This document shows, piece by piece, positions 8,105-19,000 of a stretch of 64,000 nt of DNA. This DNA is from an uncultured Actinomyces sp. (GTDB lineage Bacteria; Actinomycetota; Actinomycetes; Actinomycetales; Actinomycetaceae), in NCBI GenBank assembly GCA_900545825.1, contig URAS01000013.1, positions 22,042-86,041 on the forward strand, read 5' to 3'. Below the pieces are notes generated by a model, which was given only the letters and a program-made list of their open reading frames with translations, did not search any database and had not been told where the DNA came from. The position numbers and the translations under genes are program-made. The stretch's first letter is position 1. The number at the start of each line of letters is the position of its first letter.

Positions 8105-11100
8105 ATGACCCGGAAATGCTCGGCACTGTTTGCGCTGATCAGCGCAATCGCCCTCGTCATTACCGGCCTGTGTCACGCAGCCCCACAGGCCCAGGCGGCG
8201 CCCAGCGCCGACACCGATAGCGGCAAGAACGTCGCCCTCGCTGCGAACGGCGCGAAAGTCACCGCCTCGGGCGTTGAATCGGGCACGAACACGACGCCTG
8301 ACGCGGTGATCGATGGCAACCCCGACACGCGGTGGTCGTCGGATTACAACGACAACGCGTGGCTGCGGGTTGAGCTCAAGGACGCGACCCAGATCGACCA
8401 CGTGAAGATCCGCTGGGAGGCGGCCTGCGCCCCGAGCTACAAGATCCAGGTGTCGAACGACGATAAGGATTGGAAGGATGCCACGGACGTGAGGGCGCTC
8501 GCGGAGTGTGGGCAGACCGAGACGATTAAGCTCAACAGCTCCGTCGCAAACCAGAAGTGGAAGTACGTCAAGCTGCAGGCCCTGGAGCGTAAGCCGATTA
8601 ATGGCGTCAAGTATGGCGTCTCGCTGTTTGAGTTCGAGGTGTGGGACGGCGCCGAGCCGACGCCCGCGAAGGTCCCGAACCTGGTGCCGCTGCCGAAGTC
8701 GGTCAAGGATCAGTCGAAGGACGGCACGGTCGTCTTCTCGCTGACCTCCGAGTCGAAGATCGTCGCCACCGGCGACGCGACGGCTCCGGCGAATATCCTG
8801 GCCGCCGAGCTGCGGGCGGCGACGGGCTATGACCTGCCGGTCGTCGATAAGGCCTCGGGCGCCAACAACATCACCTTTACGAAGGGTGCGGTCACCGGCG
8901 AGGCGGGCGCCGAGGCCTACATGCTGAAGACGGCCGCCGACGGCGCGACGCTGACGGCCAACTCGGCGCACGGCTTCTTTAACGCGACGCGGACGCTGCT
9001 TCAGCTGCTGCCCATCCAGGCGTCCTCGAAGATCCAGGTCGCGGGCCCGTGGGATGCCCCGGCCACCGAAATCCTCGACTCCCCGCGTTACGAGTACCGT
9101 TCGGTGATGATCGACCCGGCGCGGTCGTTCCTCACGGTTGCCGAGGTCAAGTCGATCATCGACCAGATCTCGAACCTCAAGATGTCGTACCTGCACATTC
9201 ACCTGGCCGACGACCAGGGGTGGCGCATCCAGATCACCAACGACGGCCGCGTCGACGGTGACGACATCGACTACAACCTCCTGACCGAGGTGTCCGGCAA
9301 GACGGCGATGAACGTCCACGAGAGGCAGGGCTCCCACCAGGTCGGCTACAGCGGGTTCTACACGCAGGCCGACTACAAGGACATCGTTAAGTACGCGAAG
9401 AGCCGCTACGTGACGGTCGTGCCCGAGATCGACGTTCCCGGTCACGTGAACGCCGCCCTCCACGCGATTCCCCAGCTCAACACGGCCGGGTCGTCGCACA
9501 ACGGTGGCGGCAAGACGACGGCCCCGGCGAATGGGACGGGCAACGTCGGCTACTCGTACCTCGACCCGGATTCGCAGGCCACCTGGCACTTCATCGGGCA
9601 CGTGTTCAAGCAGCTGTCCGAGATGACGCCGGGCGCGCGGGTTCACATCGGCGGCGACGAGCCCCACTCGTTCACTGGCAGGTACGGTGAGGCCAAGTAC
9701 AACGAGGTCCTCACGAAGGTCCTCAAGATCGTCCGCGACGACTGCAAGAAGACCCCGGTCGGCTGGAACGAGATCGCGGCGACCGAGCTGAAGGAGAATG
9801 ACGGCATCCAGTACTGGGCCGGCGGCACGGACAAGCTGGTCTCGGCGGCAAAGAACAAGCACGCGAAGATCGTCATGTCGCGCGGTTCCAGCGCCTACCT
9901 CGACCAGAAATACAACTCGAAGACCCCGCTGGGCCTCACGTGGGCGGGTTGCGGTACTGGCGGCTGCTCGGTGCAGAACTACTACAACTGGAACCCGACG
10001 ACCGACGTGGTCTCTGGCCTGTCCGAGAGCGACGTTCTCGGCCCCGAGATGGCGCTGTGGAGCGAGACGATCCGTGGTGGCTCCGAGGCCGAGTTCATGA
10101 TCTGGCCGCGTATGGCGGCCGGCGCCGAGATCGGCTGGACGCCGCAGAATGCCCGCAGCTTCGAGGGCTTCTCCAAGCGTCTGGCCAGCGTCGGCGACCG
10201 CTGGACGCTGCAGGGCCAGAACTTCTACGACACCGATCAGGTGAACTGGGATTACGCCCTCGCCGCGCCGGTGAAGACCACGGGCGCGACCGGCAAGGAT
10301 GTCGCCTACCCGTTGGGCCGCCTGGTCGCGCCGGGCACCGTCCTCAACGACACGTCCAGCGTGTCGCCGGACACGAAGGACGACGCGGACGGCGTGTCGA
10401 AGTCGCAGATCCCCGCGAACACCAAGGTCATGGTGAACTGGGGCGACGGGACGCCGGCAACCGAGGCGACGATCCAGACGGATCGCGAGCGCTCGGCCTA
10501 CAACGCCCCGCACCCCTACTACCTGACGGCAAACCACAAGTACGCGACCGACGGCGACCACACGGTGACGCTCACCGCGGGTGAGCGCACGGCCACGACG
10601 GTCATCCACACCGAGGGCGGCGCCGCGGATCCCGCGGTCTTCACCCCGTGGAACCCGGACGCGACGGCGCCCTCGGCGAAGGTCAACCCGACGGAGTTCT
10701 CGATCAAGGACCGCATCGAGGTGCAGGCCTCGGGCTTCAAGCCGTACAGCCTCATCACCATGAAGGTCGGCGACGTCGAGCTGGGCCAGCTGCGCGCCGA
10801 CTCGCAGGGTAACGTCGCGCCGCAGTGGGTGTTCGTCGATCCCGAGGTCCTGCCTGGGCCCCAGAAGATGACGTTCACCAGCGGCACGCGCGTCGCCACG
10901 GTCGACGTCGTCGTCAAGAACGGCAAGATCGTGTTGAAGAACCCGCTGAAGCACGATCAGCTGAGCGTCGTCGACGTCGACTCTCAGGAGACGGTCGGCG
11001 AGAAAGCCCCCGCGACCAACGCCATCGACGGTGACAAGACCACGTTCTGGCACACGCAGTGGCAGGGCACTCAGAAGCCGTTCCCGCACTACATCACGCT

Positions 11101-14100
11101 GGCGCTGCCTGCCGACCAGACGTGCACGGTGACGGGCTTCGAGTACACGCCGCGTCAGGACAATTCGAACACCCGGGCCAAGGACTACAGCATCCAGGTG
11201 TCGAACGACAACGAGAACTGGACGACTGTCCACGAGGGCAGCCTTGAGGAGGGCGCCGCGACGCAGGCGGTGAACTTCGACCAGGAGCACCAGCTGCAGG
11301 CCAAGTACGTCAAGATGGTCCAGAAGAACTCGCAGAACGGCGATAACTTCGGCGGCGCCGCGGAAATCCGTGTCGGCGCGATCTGCAAGACCGCGGACGA
11401 GCCGTCGACCGGCGGCGATGACGACGACGCCCAGTGCGACGCACAGAAGACCGCGACGACCTCGTACCCGACCAGCACGGTCGTGTTCCCGGGCAACGAC
11501 AAGAAGTCGCACAAGGTGACGTACGACAAGAACTCGTTCATGGTCGACGGCAAGCGCCTGACGGTTTGGTCGGGCGAGCTGCACTACTGGCGTCTGCCCG
11601 ACCCGAACGGGTGGCGCGACGTCCTCCAGAAGATGCGAGCGGATGGCTTTAACGCCGTGTCGCTGTACTTCGACTGGGGCGTCCACCAGGCCGAGAAAGA
11701 CGGGAAGTTCGAGTTTACGAAGGACACGTACCGCGACCTCGACCAGCTGCTGACGATCGCGCAGCAGGAGGGCCTGTACGTCATCGCGCGTCCCGGGCCG
11801 TACGTCAACGCCGAAACCTCGATGGGTGGCCTGCCGGCCTACATGACGAACGAGGCGGCGAACCTGCGCTCGACCAACCCCGAGGTGCTCAAGGCGTCGA
11901 AGGCGTGGCTGCACGCATTCAACGAGGTCGCCGCGAAGCACCAGGTGACCGACGGCGGCGGCTCGATTCTGCTGTACCAGGTGGAAAACGAGATGCCCAA
12001 CTCGGACGACGCGCACCAGGCCTTCATGAAGGCGCTGGTCAAGCAGGTCAAGGACGACGGCATTACCGTGCCGCTGTTCCACAACGACTGGGGCCTCAAC
12101 GGCATCTTTAAGGACGCCAAGGGCGCCGGCCTGGACCTCTACGCCTACGACAAGTACCCGATGGGCTTCAACTGCGCGGCGGGTCGCGGCCAGGTGCCGG
12201 ATACCGAGAACACGTTCCGCGGGATCGCCCCGAACACGCCGCACTTCATCGCCGAGTCGCAGGGTGGTGCGTTCACGCCGTGGGGCGCGAACTTCCAGCC
12301 GGCGAAGTGCCGCGAGTACACGGACGCCAACTTCATTCGACAGTGGGGCGCCGCGACCATCGGCAACGGTGTGACCGCGCACAACTACTACATGGAGTAC
12401 GGCGGCACGAACTGGGGCTGGACGGGTGCGCCCGCGTCGGGCTTCACGTCGTACGACTACGGTGCTCCGCTGACCGAGGACCGGACGATCACCCCGAAGT
12501 TCGGGGTCCAGAAGGAGCTCGGCTACTTCTTCGCGGGCGTCCCGGCGTTCGCCAGCATGAACCCGATCGCCGCGCCGACGCCGAAGGTCGAGAGCGGGGC
12601 GTCGCTCAACGTCAAGGCGCGTTTGGCGGGTGACACCGAGGGGTCGGCGACCGGCAACGGCACGCGCGTCCTCGCGATCCGTCACTCGGATTCGAACGAC
12701 ACGTCGACGACGAAGTTCACGCTGCCGCTCGCCCTCGGCAAGTCGGGCACGCTGCAGACCAAGGAGTTCAGCACCGACGACACCGATTCGGCGATCACGT
12801 ACAACGGTTCGTGGAAGGCCGTCAATGACCAGACCGCGTGGAAGAGCACGCTGCACCGCTCGACGACCTCGGGCGACAAGGCGACGTTCACGTTCGACGG
12901 CACCGAGGTGTCGCTGATCGTCGGCACGGGCACGAAGAACGGGACGTTCACCGTGTCGCTGGACAACGGGACGCCAGAGACGATCACGAAGGGCATGGTC
13001 GACACCGACCAGAACAAGCCGTCGCAGGTCGTCGCGTACAAGAAGACCGGCCTCGCCAAGGGCAAGCACACGCTGGTCGTGACGAACACGGGGACCGACG
13101 GCAAGACGACGCTCGACATCGACGCGTTCGATGCGGTTGACGGTGCCGACTCGGGGGCGAAGGTCGTCAACGACAACGACCGGAGCTTCTTCACGTACTC
13201 GAACGCGTGGACACACGACACCAACTGGTGGGCCGCAGGCGACATCGAAAAGGACGAGACCTCGACCGACAAGAAGGGCGAGACCGCCGAGTTCACCTTC
13301 ACCGGTGTGGGCTTCGACCTCATCGGCCCCTTCTCCGAGAACCACGGTTCCGCCACGGTCACGGTCGACGGCAAGGACGTCGGCAAGACCAAGGAAGAGG
13401 TGACGAGCAGCGCGCAAGCACAGAAGGTTCTCTTCAGCTGGCGTGACGAGTCGGGCCAGGCCAAGAAGCACACGGTGAAGATCACCGTTGACGGTGAGGC
13501 TTTCTCCGGCTCCAAGGGCACGTTCGTCGCGATCGACGCCGTGCGGTACTACCCGACGGCCGACGCGTTGCCGTCCGATGGGTCGCCGAAGCCGGGCGAG
13601 ATTGGGTGGAAGCAGATCCCGCAGCAGGAGGGCACCTCGCTCACCCTGCACGGCCGCGACGCCCTCCTCATCACCGCGGACACGGTGATCGACGGCAAGC
13701 AGCTGTACTACACGACCTCGCAGATCTTCGGCCAGCCGCTGCCGGTCAACGGTCACACCACCCAGTATCTCGTCGGCTACGCCGGCGACGCGGGCGAGAC
13801 CGTGTTCCACTTCGAGAAGGAACCGCAGGTCACGCTGCCTGAGGGTGCGACGAAGGTGTGGGATGAAAAGACCGGCCAGCTGCGCCTGAACTACACGCAC
13901 AAGGCGACGCCGCAGGAGATCACGATTACCGAGGGCGGCAAGGCGCTGACCCTGCGGATCATCACCCGCGATCTTGCCCAGACCACGTGGATCATCCAGG
14001 GGGCCAACGGCTCGCAGCAGACCCAGGTCGCGGTCGAGGGCGTCGAGCTGGCGCGCACGGCCACGTTCGACGGCGGCAAGCTGGCGCTGACGGGCTCGAA

Positions 14101-15706
14101 CTCGAAGGCCGCGGACATCACCGTCCTCGTGCCGACCGGCGTCAAGGCCGTGACGTGGAACGGGACCGAGCTGAAGGTGGCCGACGGGGTCGCGACCGGT
14201 AAGGAAGCGGCGCCGAACACGGTCAAGCCGATCACCCTGCAGTTCGTCAAGCACACCGACAACGCCTACGCGGCGAAGGCCTTCGACGACTCGAAGTGGA
14301 AGACCGCGTCGGACACGACGGCGGCGAACCCGAAGCAGCAGGGTCCGCAGGGTAACCAGAAGGTCGTCCTCGATTCGAACCACTACGGCTTCTATGAGGG
14401 CTCGGTCTGGTACCGCGCCCACTACAAGGCGACCTCGGATCAGGCGATCACGCTCAACGGCAACGGCGGCAGCGACGACAACCACAACGGGCCCGCGTTT
14501 ATGCAGGTCTGGGCGAACGGGCACTACGTCGGCGCCTACCCGGCGAATGGCACGGACCAGCAGGTCACGCTGCCCGAGGGCGCTGTCCAGGCGGGCAAGG
14601 ACGTCGTCCTCGCCGTCCTCGTCAACAACATCGGTCAGAACCTCGACTGGTCGGACAACGGCCTGTCGAAGCAGAACCGTGGTCTGAAGGGTGCGACGAT
14701 CGCCAGCGATGGCGACGTCACGTGGAAGATCGAGGGCGCCACGACGGCCGACGCCGCGAAGCACAACCCGTCTGGGTCGATCTACAACAACGGCGGCCTG
14801 GCGGGCGAGAAGGCCGGCTGGCACATGCCGGGCTTCGACGACAAGTCGTGGGAGAAGGCCGAGACGCTGCACTCCGCGGCGGGCGTCACCTGGTACCGCT
14901 CGACGTTCGACCTCAACGTCACGGCGGGCAAGGATGTTGCGTTCCACCTCGACCTCGAGTCGGAGCGCGCGCCGAAGGGCGACAAGGCTCAGGCGACGAT
15001 CTTCGTCAACGGCTGGAACACCGGCGTGTACATCGGCGATGCGGGCCCGCAGACGTCGTTCACGGTGCCGAAGGCGTTCCTGCACCTCAACGGCAAGAAC
15101 ACCGTGGCGATCGCGATCGCGGCGAAGAGCGACACGATGGGGCCGGAGGCCGTCACCCTGCGCGCCGTCCACACGACCACGCTGCCGAAGGTGGCGTGCC
15201 CGGAGACGCCCAAGCCTGACGATCCGAACAAGCCGGTCAACCCGGATAACCCGACGGCGAAGACGGCGCTGACCGTCACGCCGGACGTCGTGAAGGCGGG
15301 CGAGGCGACGACCTTGAAGGCCACCGGGTTCACACCCGACAAGCTGGTCGTCTTCACGGTCAACGGCGTCAAGGTCGGCGAGGCGAAGGCCGACGGCAAC
15401 GGCCAGGCGACGGTGAAGTACACGGTGCCGGCGTCGTCGGCGCTGGGCAAGTTCGCCGTTGTTGCCAGCCAGCCGGACACGGGGCTCAGCGCCACGTCGT
15501 CGCTGACGGTCGTCGCGTCGGATCAGGCGAAGGTCCAGCCGAACCCCAAGCACGACGGCAAGGCGACCGACGGGAAGGCCAAGACGGGCCCGTCGCACGG
15601 CAAGCTCGCCCGCACGGGCGTGGCGCTGCGCGGCGTCCTCGTGGCGATGCTGCTGTCGGCCGCGGCCGGGTTCGCACTGACCAGGCGCCGCCGCCGGGAC
15701 GCGTGA
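8105..15706 (+). CDS. Secreted wall-anchored bifunctional glycosidase: GH20 beta-N-acetylhexosaminidase + GH35 beta-galactosidase
   Basis: 2,533 residues. Order of parts: signal peptide (1-35); F5/8 type C/CBM32 carbohydrate-binding domain (about 42-180); GH20b domain (189-325); GH20 catalytic barrel (328-695) with HLADDQGWRIQI, EIDVPGH and the catalytic pair D518-E519 in HIGGDE; PKD-like segment (about 778-835); second F5/8C domain (about 951-1096); GH35 barrel from about 1136 with acid/base E1296 (QVENE) and nucleophile E1384 (IAESQGG). Several jelly-roll and Ig-like domains follow. The C-terminus has a sorting motif LARTG (2501-2505), a hydrophobic helix and RRRRRD. Start chosen at the ATG behind GGAGAAG. 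It should strip terminal galactose and N-acetylhexosamine from mucin or N-glycan chains at the cell surface. Specificity is inferred from families only. Confidence 0.92.
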   Translation: MTRKCSALFALISAIALVITGLCHAAPQAQAAPSADTDSGKNVALAANGAKVTASGVESGTNTTPDAVIDGNPDTRWSSDYNDNAWLRVELKDATQIDHVKIRWEAACAPSYKIQVSNDDKDWKDATDVRALAECGQTETIKLNSSVANQKWKYVKLQALERKPINGVKYGVSLFEFEVWDGAEPTPAKVPNLVPLPKSVKDQSKDGTVVFSLTSESKIVATGDATAPANILAAELRAATGYDLPVVDKASGANNITFTKGAVTGEAGAEAYMLKTAADGATLTANSAHGFFNATRTLLQLLPIQASSKIQVAGPWDAPATEILDSPRYEYRSVMIDPARSFLTVAEVKSIIDQISNLKMSYLHIHLADDQGWRIQITNDGRVDGDDIDYNLLTEVSGKTAMNVHERQGSHQVGYSGFYTQADYKDIVKYAKSRYVTVVPEIDVPGHVNAALHAIPQLNTAGSSHNGGGKTTAPANGTGNVGYSYLDPDSQATWHFIGHVFKQLSEMTPGARVHIGGDEPHSFTGRYGEAKYNEVLTKVLKIVRDDCKKTPVGWNEIAATELKENDGIQYWAGGTDKLVSAAKNKHAKIVMSRGSSAYLDQKYNSKTPLGLTWAGCGTGGCSVQNYYNWNPTTDVVSGLSESDVLGPEMALWSETIRGGSEAEFMIWPRMAAGAEIGWTPQNARSFEGFSKRLASVGDRWTLQGQNFYDTDQVNWDYALAAPVKTTGATGKDVAYPLGRLVAPGTVLNDTSSVSPDTKDDADGVSKSQIPANTKVMVNWGDGTPATEATIQTDRERSAYNAPHPYYLTANHKYATDGDHTVTLTAGERTATTVIHTEGGAADPAVFTPWNPDATAPSAKVNPTEFSIKDRIEVQASGFKPYSLITMKVGDVELGQLRADSQGNVAPQWVFVDPEVLPGPQKMTFTSGTRVATVDVVVKNGKIVLKNPLKHDQLSVVDVDSQETVGEKAPATNAIDGDKTTFWHTQWQGTQKPFPHYITLALPADQTCTVTGFEYTPRQDNSNTRAKDYSIQVSNDNENWTTVHEGSLEEGAATQAVNFDQEHQLQAKYVKMVQKNSQNGDNFGGAAEIRVGAICKTADEPSTGGDDDDAQCDAQKTATTSYPTSTVVFPGNDKKSHKVTYDKNSFMVDGKRLTVWSGELHYWRLPDPNGWRDVLQKMRADGFNAVSLYFDWGVHQAEKDGKFEFTKDTYRDLDQLLTIAQQEGLYVIARPGPYVNAETSMGGLPAYMTNEAANLRSTNPEVLKASKAWLHAFNEVAAKHQVTDGGGSILLYQVENEMPNSDDAHQAFMKALVKQVKDDGITVPLFHNDWGLNGIFKDAKGAGLDLYAYDKYPMGFNCAAGRGQVPDTENTFRGIAPNTPHFIAESQGGAFTPWGANFQPAKCREYTDANFIRQWGAATIGNGVTAHNYYMEYGGTNWGWTGAPASGFTSYDYGAPLTEDRTITPKFGVQKELGYFFAGVPAFASMNPIAAPTPKVESGASLNVKARLAGDTEGSATGNGTRVLAIRHSDSNDTSTTKFTLPLALGKSGTLQTKEFSTDDTDSAITYNGSWKAVNDQTAWKSTLHRSTTSGDKATFTFDGTEVSLIVGTGTKNGTFTVSLDNGTPETITKGMVDTDQNKPSQVVAYKKTGLAKGKHTLVVTNTGTDGKTTLDIDAFDAVDGADSGAKVVNDNDRSFFTYSNAWTHDTNWWAAGDIEKDETSTDKKGETAEFTFTGVGFDLIGPFSENHGSATVTVDGKDVGKTKEEVTSSAQAQKVLFSWRDESGQAKKHTVKITVDGEAFSGSKGTFVAIDAVRYYPTADALPSDGSPKPGEIGWKQIPQQEGTSLTLHGRDALLITADTVIDGKQLYYTTSQIFGQPLPVNGHTTQYLVGYAGDAGETVFHFEKEPQVTLPEGATKVWDEKTGQLRLNYTHKATPQEITITEGGKALTLRIITRDLAQTTWIIQGANGSQQTQVAVEGVELARTATFDGGKLALTGSNSKAADITVLVPTGVKAVTWNGTELKVADGVATGKEAAPNTVKPITLQFVKHTDNAYAAKAFDDSKWKTASDTTAANPKQQGPQGNQKVVLDSNHYGFYEGSVWYRAHYKATSDQAITLNGNGGSDDNHNGPAFMQVWANGHYVGAYPANGTDQQVTLPEGAVQAGKDVVLAVLVNNIGQNLDWSDNGLSKQNRGLKGATIASDGDVTWKIEGATTADAAKHNPSGSIYNNGGLAGEKAGWHMPGFDDKSWEKAETLHSAAGVTWYRSTFDLNVTAGKDVAFHLDLESERAPKGDKAQATIFVNGWNTGVYIGDAGPQTSFTVPKAFLHLNGKNTVAIAIAAKSDTMGPEAVTLRAVHTTTLPKVACPETPKPDDPNKPVNPDNPTAKTALTVTPDVVKAGEATTLKATGFTPDKLVVFTVNGVKVGEAKADGNGQATVKYTVPASSALGKFAVVASQPDTGLSATSSLTVVASDQAKVQPNPKHDGKATDGKAKTGPSHGKLARTGVALRGVLVAMLLSAAAGFALTRRRRRDA

Positions 15707-15768
15707 GGTACGCGAGCCAGGATGCGCAAGGCCCGCCGGCGGCGTGAGTGAGCCGCTGACGGCATAAC

Positions 15769-15808
15769 GAAAGCCGGGGAGGAGAAATACCTCCCCGGCT
15801 TTCGTGTA
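15769..15808 (+). terminator. Intrinsic terminator of the glycosidase gene
   Basis: Perfect 14-bp arms GAAAGCCGGGGAGG (15769-15782) / CCTCCCCGGCTTTC (15790-15803), followed by a moderately T-rich tail. Confidence 0.8.
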
Positions 15809-15847
15809 TTTTCTGTTTGAGTGGCGAGGACGCCGGCTATAGCGCCG

Positions 15848-15963
15848 AAGAATAAACGCTCGTCATAAACGCGAAACGCTCACCTCAATTGTCAAAATCC
15901 AACGTTATGTACGCTGATTTAACAAGTTAGGTGAGCGTTTCGGGTTCGGGGTGAGCGTTTCGC
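15848..15963. repeat. Family B palindromic element, copy 1
   Basis: Core 15872-15942 (71 bp) is bounded by CGAAACGCTCACCT and AGGTGAGCGTTTCG in inverted orientation. The left flank carries TAAACGCTCGTCATAAACG and the right flank an extra GGTGAGCGTTTCG. The inner sequence differs from the other copies at 25863, 36462 and 44727. Lies between the glycosidase terminator and cas9. Confidence 0.85.
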
Positions 15964-16083
15964 GCGGGGCCTTCTTCGGCCGGAGCGACACGTCTGAAAT
16001 GGCTGACGTGGGTCCCAGTAAAGATAATCCACCGGTTGACGATATCGTTCCGGATCGGCAAGTCGCCGGGTAACCTTAGGCCT

Positions 16084-19000
16084 ATGGAACGGAAGCGTTA
16101 CTACGTGGGTATCGATGTTGGTCTGGCTTCTATCGGGTTTGCGGCGATCGAGGTCGATGACGACGGCTTTCCCAGCGAGATCCTCTGTCAGAATGTGCTC
16201 ATCCACGACAGTGGCATTGATCCTGACGGTCACCAGTACGCGATAACTCGTCTGAAGGCTTCCGGAGCTGCCCGCCGCGTCCGTCATGGGCGACGCAATC
16301 GGCAGAAGCGACTCGCGCAGCTCGATGACCTGTTGAGGGAACTGGGATGGCCGGTTGAAGAACTCGGTGGTCCCGTCAGCGACTTTTTCCCGTGGCGTGT
16401 GCGCGCAGGTCTGGCTGAGACATATGTGGAGGATCCAGCCCGACGGGCCGAGGCGCTGTCGGTGGCCGTGCGCCACATGGCGCGACACAGGGGCTGGCGT
16501 TCTCCGTGGCAACGCACGGAAAGCCTCCTTGTTCCCGCGGAGGATTCCGAATACATGGTGAAGTTGCGTGAGCGTATGGATGCAGCTGCCGGCCGCAAAC
16601 TTCCTCGCGAATATACGACTGCGCAGATGGTGTGTGCGCTGCAGCTTTCACCGAAGGTAAACCTTAGGCGAAAGGGTACTGACAAGAACGTCAAGACCCC
16701 ACTGTTTGAGAGGCTGCACCAAAGCGACAATGCCAACGAGCTGCGCGCGATTGCTCGTCGCCAGCGCCTCGATGACGAGACATTGCGGAAGCTGATTCTC
16801 GCAGTTTTCTACATGGAGAGCCCGAAGGGTAAGGCAGAGAAGCGAGCTGGCAAGGATGCTTTGCCGGGCCAGGGGCATCTGATTCGCGCAGAGGTTTCAC
16901 ACCCGGCATTCCAGCGCTTCAGGATCGCTGCGCAAGTGGCAAACCTGCGGATCGAGAATCCAGCCACCGGTGATCGCGAGAAACTGCCTCGCGAGGTGCG
17001 GGCACAGTTGATTGACTATCTCTGTAATTTGACCGCCAAGGAGGGCCCGACCTGGCCTGATGTGGCAGAGTTCGTCGGAGTGGAGCGCAGTCAACTGTCG
17101 GGAACGGCGGCACGGGCCGACTACGGGGACAGGCCTGCCAACCGACCGCTTGTCGATTCGACGAATCGGGCGTTCAACCAGTGCAAGGTGAAGTCGGTCC
17201 AGAAGTGGTGGCGCAAGGCCGGCCCCGAGGCGCGCGGATGCCTCGTGACCGCCCTCTCAAACAGCTCGAGCGTGGACGAGGGAGCTCCTGGTTGGAACGA
17301 AGTCGAGGAGTTGCTCCTATCGTTGTCGGACGAGGACCTCGAGAAGCTCGACAAGATGTCCCTTCCAGCAGGACGGGCTGCGTATTCTGTTGATTCTCTC
17401 GAGCGCCTGACGGAGCGGATGATCGCGACAGGCGAGGATCTGCACGAGGCACGCAAAGCGGTCTTCGGTGTCGACGATGATTGGCGGCCACCCGCCGAGC
17501 CCCTCGGTACCCCGGTGGGCAATCCGGCAGTTGACCGCGTGATCAAGGCAGTCAATAGATGGCTGATGATGGCAGAGTATCGTTGGGGCGCGCCTGAACG
17601 TGTGACGATCGAACATGTCCGGAAAGGCTTTGTATCTGAAGACGCAGCGCGACGCATTGATAACGAGATGAATAAGCGGGCGCGTGCACGCGAGAAGCTC
17701 AACGAGGACATTCTTGCGGCGACGGGAATAGAGCACCCACGCCAGAGTGATGTGCGTCGCTATGAGGCCCTCCAAAGGCAGAATGGACAGTGCCTGTACT
17801 GTGGCGCGCCGATCACGTTCAAGACCAGCGAGATGGACCACATCGTGCCGCGAAAGGGGCCAGGTTCCACGAACACTCGCTTCAATCTGGCTGCCGTCTG
17901 TGAACCGTGTAACCGGGCGAAGAGTAATATCCCGTTTGCGCAGTGGGCCAAAGAAAAGCAACGTCCGGGTGTAAGCCTGGAGGACGCTCTGGTTCGCGTG
18001 CAGGCGATGATATGCGATAGCGGGATGAGCGCCAGAGATTTCGCGAAGTTCAAGCGGGAAGTCCAACTGCGGCTGAAGCGCGAAGAAGACGATGCCCCCA
18101 TCGACAACCGTTCGATTGAGTCCGTGGCGTGGATGGCGCGAGAACTGGCTGGCCGGGTCAAGTATCACTACGGAGATTCGGGTACCAAGGTCCATGTTTT
18201 CCGCGGAGGAATAACAGCGGAAGCCCGCAAGGCCTCGGGGTTCGAGGGGCGGGTGGAACTAATTGGGGGCGGGGTAAAGACCCGATTTGACCGCAGGCAC
18301 CACGCGGTTGATGCCACAGTCATCGCTTTTATGCGCTCTTCTGTGGCCATGGTGCTGACTCAACGGTCGAATCTGCGTATCACGCAGCACATGGATCCTC
18401 ACAGTGTCGACGAGTACGGTCCATGGCAGGAGTTTGAGGGCGAGCGCGTCAGTGATCGTCAGCTCTATCGTCAGTGGAAGAAAGCGATGGCTAAGTTGGC
18501 GGATCTTACGTGCCAGGCTGTCTCCGATGACGCCATCCCGGTGCAGCAGAACCTCCGTCTTCGTTTTGGAAACGGTAAGGTGCACGACGATACGGTCAGT
18601 GAGCTCGTGACCAAGCGCGTGGGCGAAGCATGGACGCTGGCTGACATTGACCGTGCCGCGACACCGGCCTTGTGGTGTGCGCTGACCCGGTGCCCAGAGT
18701 TCTCCTGGCCAAGTTCGGAAAAGGTTGTGTGCCTGCCTGAGAGTGACACGCGATGCATCGTGGTCAACGGGATGCACTATGGCTCTTCCGACTCGGTCGA
18801 ACTCTTCCCAACCTCTGCGGCTTCGATGAAGGTGCGTGGCGGTGCCGTGGCTGTGGGGAGCTCGATCCACCATGCACGGTTCTATCGTGTCAAGAGTGGC
18901 AAGAAGGACAGCTTCTATATGGTCCGCGTATTTGTGCCAGACCTGACGGCTGCGCGGGGAAATGATCTCTTCTCGCTAGAGCTGCCTTCACATTCTCTTT

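Noticed and set aside
8090..15598. A 2,502-residue open frame on the minus strand opposite the glycosidase gene
   Set aside because: It is extremely Arg/Asp/Val-rich with no domains, and mirrors the GC-rich third positions of the real gene on the plus strand, which has signal peptide, catalytic motifs and sorting signal.
16036..16083. Sixteen-codon N-terminal extension of cas9
   Set aside because: No start signal; MERKRYYVGIDVG at 16084 matches the usual Cas9 beginning and has a -10 box 7 nt upstream.
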